A DNA stretch of 5,466 nucleotides from Actinomycetes bacterium (lineage in GTDB: Bacteria; Actinomycetota; Acidimicrobiia; Acidimicrobiales; RAAP-2). The notes under the pieces were generated by a model. That model saw only the letters and a list, made by a program, of their open reading frames with translations, made no database searches and had not been told where the DNA came from. The DNA lies in NCBI GenBank assembly GCA_021826655.1, contig JAKAZC010000202.1, positions 1 through 5,466 of the forward strand, written 5' to 3'. The translations under genes were made by a program, and so were the position numbers. Positions 5,086 through 5,466 of the stretch are shown here, one piece after another; position 1 is the first letter of the stretch; the number at the start of each line of letters is the position of its first letter.

Positions 5086-5466
5086 CTACGTCCGTTGGCC
5101 GCGGGCGGCGAGCAGCGGCGCCATCCACGCCTCGACCTCGTCAGCCTGTGTGGGCAGCGCGGCGGAGAGGACCCGGTAGCCATCCGTGGTGATGAGGACA
5201 TCGTCCTCGATCCTGACCCCGATGCCGCGGTAGTTCTCCGGCACCGTGAGGTCGTCCGGCTGGAAGTAGCAGCCGGGCTCGACGGTCAGCACCATGCCTG
5301 GTACCAGGTCGAGCTCGCGGTAGCCGTTGCGCGCGTTGGCACAATCGTGCACGTCGAGCCCGAGCATGTGGCTGGTGCCGTGCAGGGTGTAGCGGGTATG
5401 GAACCGACGCTCGGGATCGAGCGCCTCGTCGACCGAGCAGCGCAGGATCCCCCGTTCGACCAGCCA
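5086..5466 (-). CDS. Xaa-Pro aminopeptidase / aminopeptidase P, M24 family (C-terminal part)
   Basis: The last 126 residues of a metallopeptidase that removes N-terminal residues preceding proline; the 5' part is beyond the right edge. The frame is open without a break to 5466, so the ATG at 5367 is internal, not the start. The pita-bread fold motifs are clear: HGTSHMLGLDVHD (about residues 29-41 of the fragment), corresponding to the catalytic/metal histidines; PGMVLTVEPG with a metal-binding Glu; and YRGIGVRIEDDVLIT with the second metal Glu. The two aspartate ligands of the family would lie upstream, outside the window. It resembles E. coli PepP in these blocks. It ends at TAG 5088-5086, convergent with gntR, and is probably a housekeeping neighbour rather than part of the exporter system. 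Confidence 0.88.
   Translation of the reverse strand, partial: WLVERGILRCSVDEALDPERRFHTRYTLHGTSHMLGLDVHDCANARNGYRELDLVPGMVLTVEPGCYFQPDDLTVPENYRGIGVRIEDDVLITTDGYRVLSAALPTQADEVEAWMAPLLAARGQRT

Noticed and set aside
4022..5179. 385-codon plus-strand frame over gntR
   Set aside because: Arg/Pro/Gly-rich low complexity, out of frame with the clear GntR winged-helix and UTRA protein.
5297..5308. 12-bp perfect palindrome CCTGGTACCAGG
   Set aside because: It lies within conserved aminopeptidase codons, and about one such palindrome is expected by chance in a window of this size; no promoter is nearby.

Overview
The window is GC-rich (by eye about 70%) with GTG and TTG starts and strong G/C preference at third codon positions. 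This fits a high-GC actinobacterium-type chromosome. I cannot name a genus; the proteins look like ordinary bacterial families rather than phage or plasmid genes, and I see no rRNA, tRNA, CRISPR array, transposase or integrase.

Layout, left to right. Positions 1-125 hold the 3' end of an unidentified plus-strand gene. It runs tail-to-tail, with a 7-bp gap, into a three-gene minus-strand block. In transcription order (right to left) that block is a 14-TMS DHA2/EmrB-type MFS exporter (3918-2440), an ABC ATPase of the NatA type (2390-1494) and an ABC-2/NatB-type permease (1497-133). The ATPase and permease overlap by an ATGA. Diverging from the block on the plus strand is a GntR/HutC-family repressor with a UTRA ligand-binding domain (4119-4958). 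Its 3' end converges on the C-terminal part of an aminopeptidase P (M24) gene that runs off the right edge (5466-5086, minus).

The most informative stretch is the divergent region, about 3915-4120. It holds an AT-rich island with a perfect-arm dyad AATGTA-GG-TACATT (4043-4056) whose core GTAGGTAC matches the GT-N4-AC half-site pattern of GntR operators. The dyad overlaps candidate promoters on both strands. I infer that one repressor site controls both its own gene and the exporter block, with an unknown ligand of the UTRA domain relieving repression.

A further feature is a 30-codon leader ORF (4007-3915, minus) behind the best Shine-Dalgarno in the window (GAGGAGG). Its stop overlaps the GTG start of the MFS gene as GTGA, and the MFS start has no ribosome binding site of its own. 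Exporter translation may therefore depend on the leader. A single-base frameshift in the MFS N-terminus is the main alternative.

The working model is a ligand-inducible dual efflux cassette (MFS plus ABC exporter) under a local GntR repressor. The families and layout are seen directly; the shared control, coupling and substrate link are inference.
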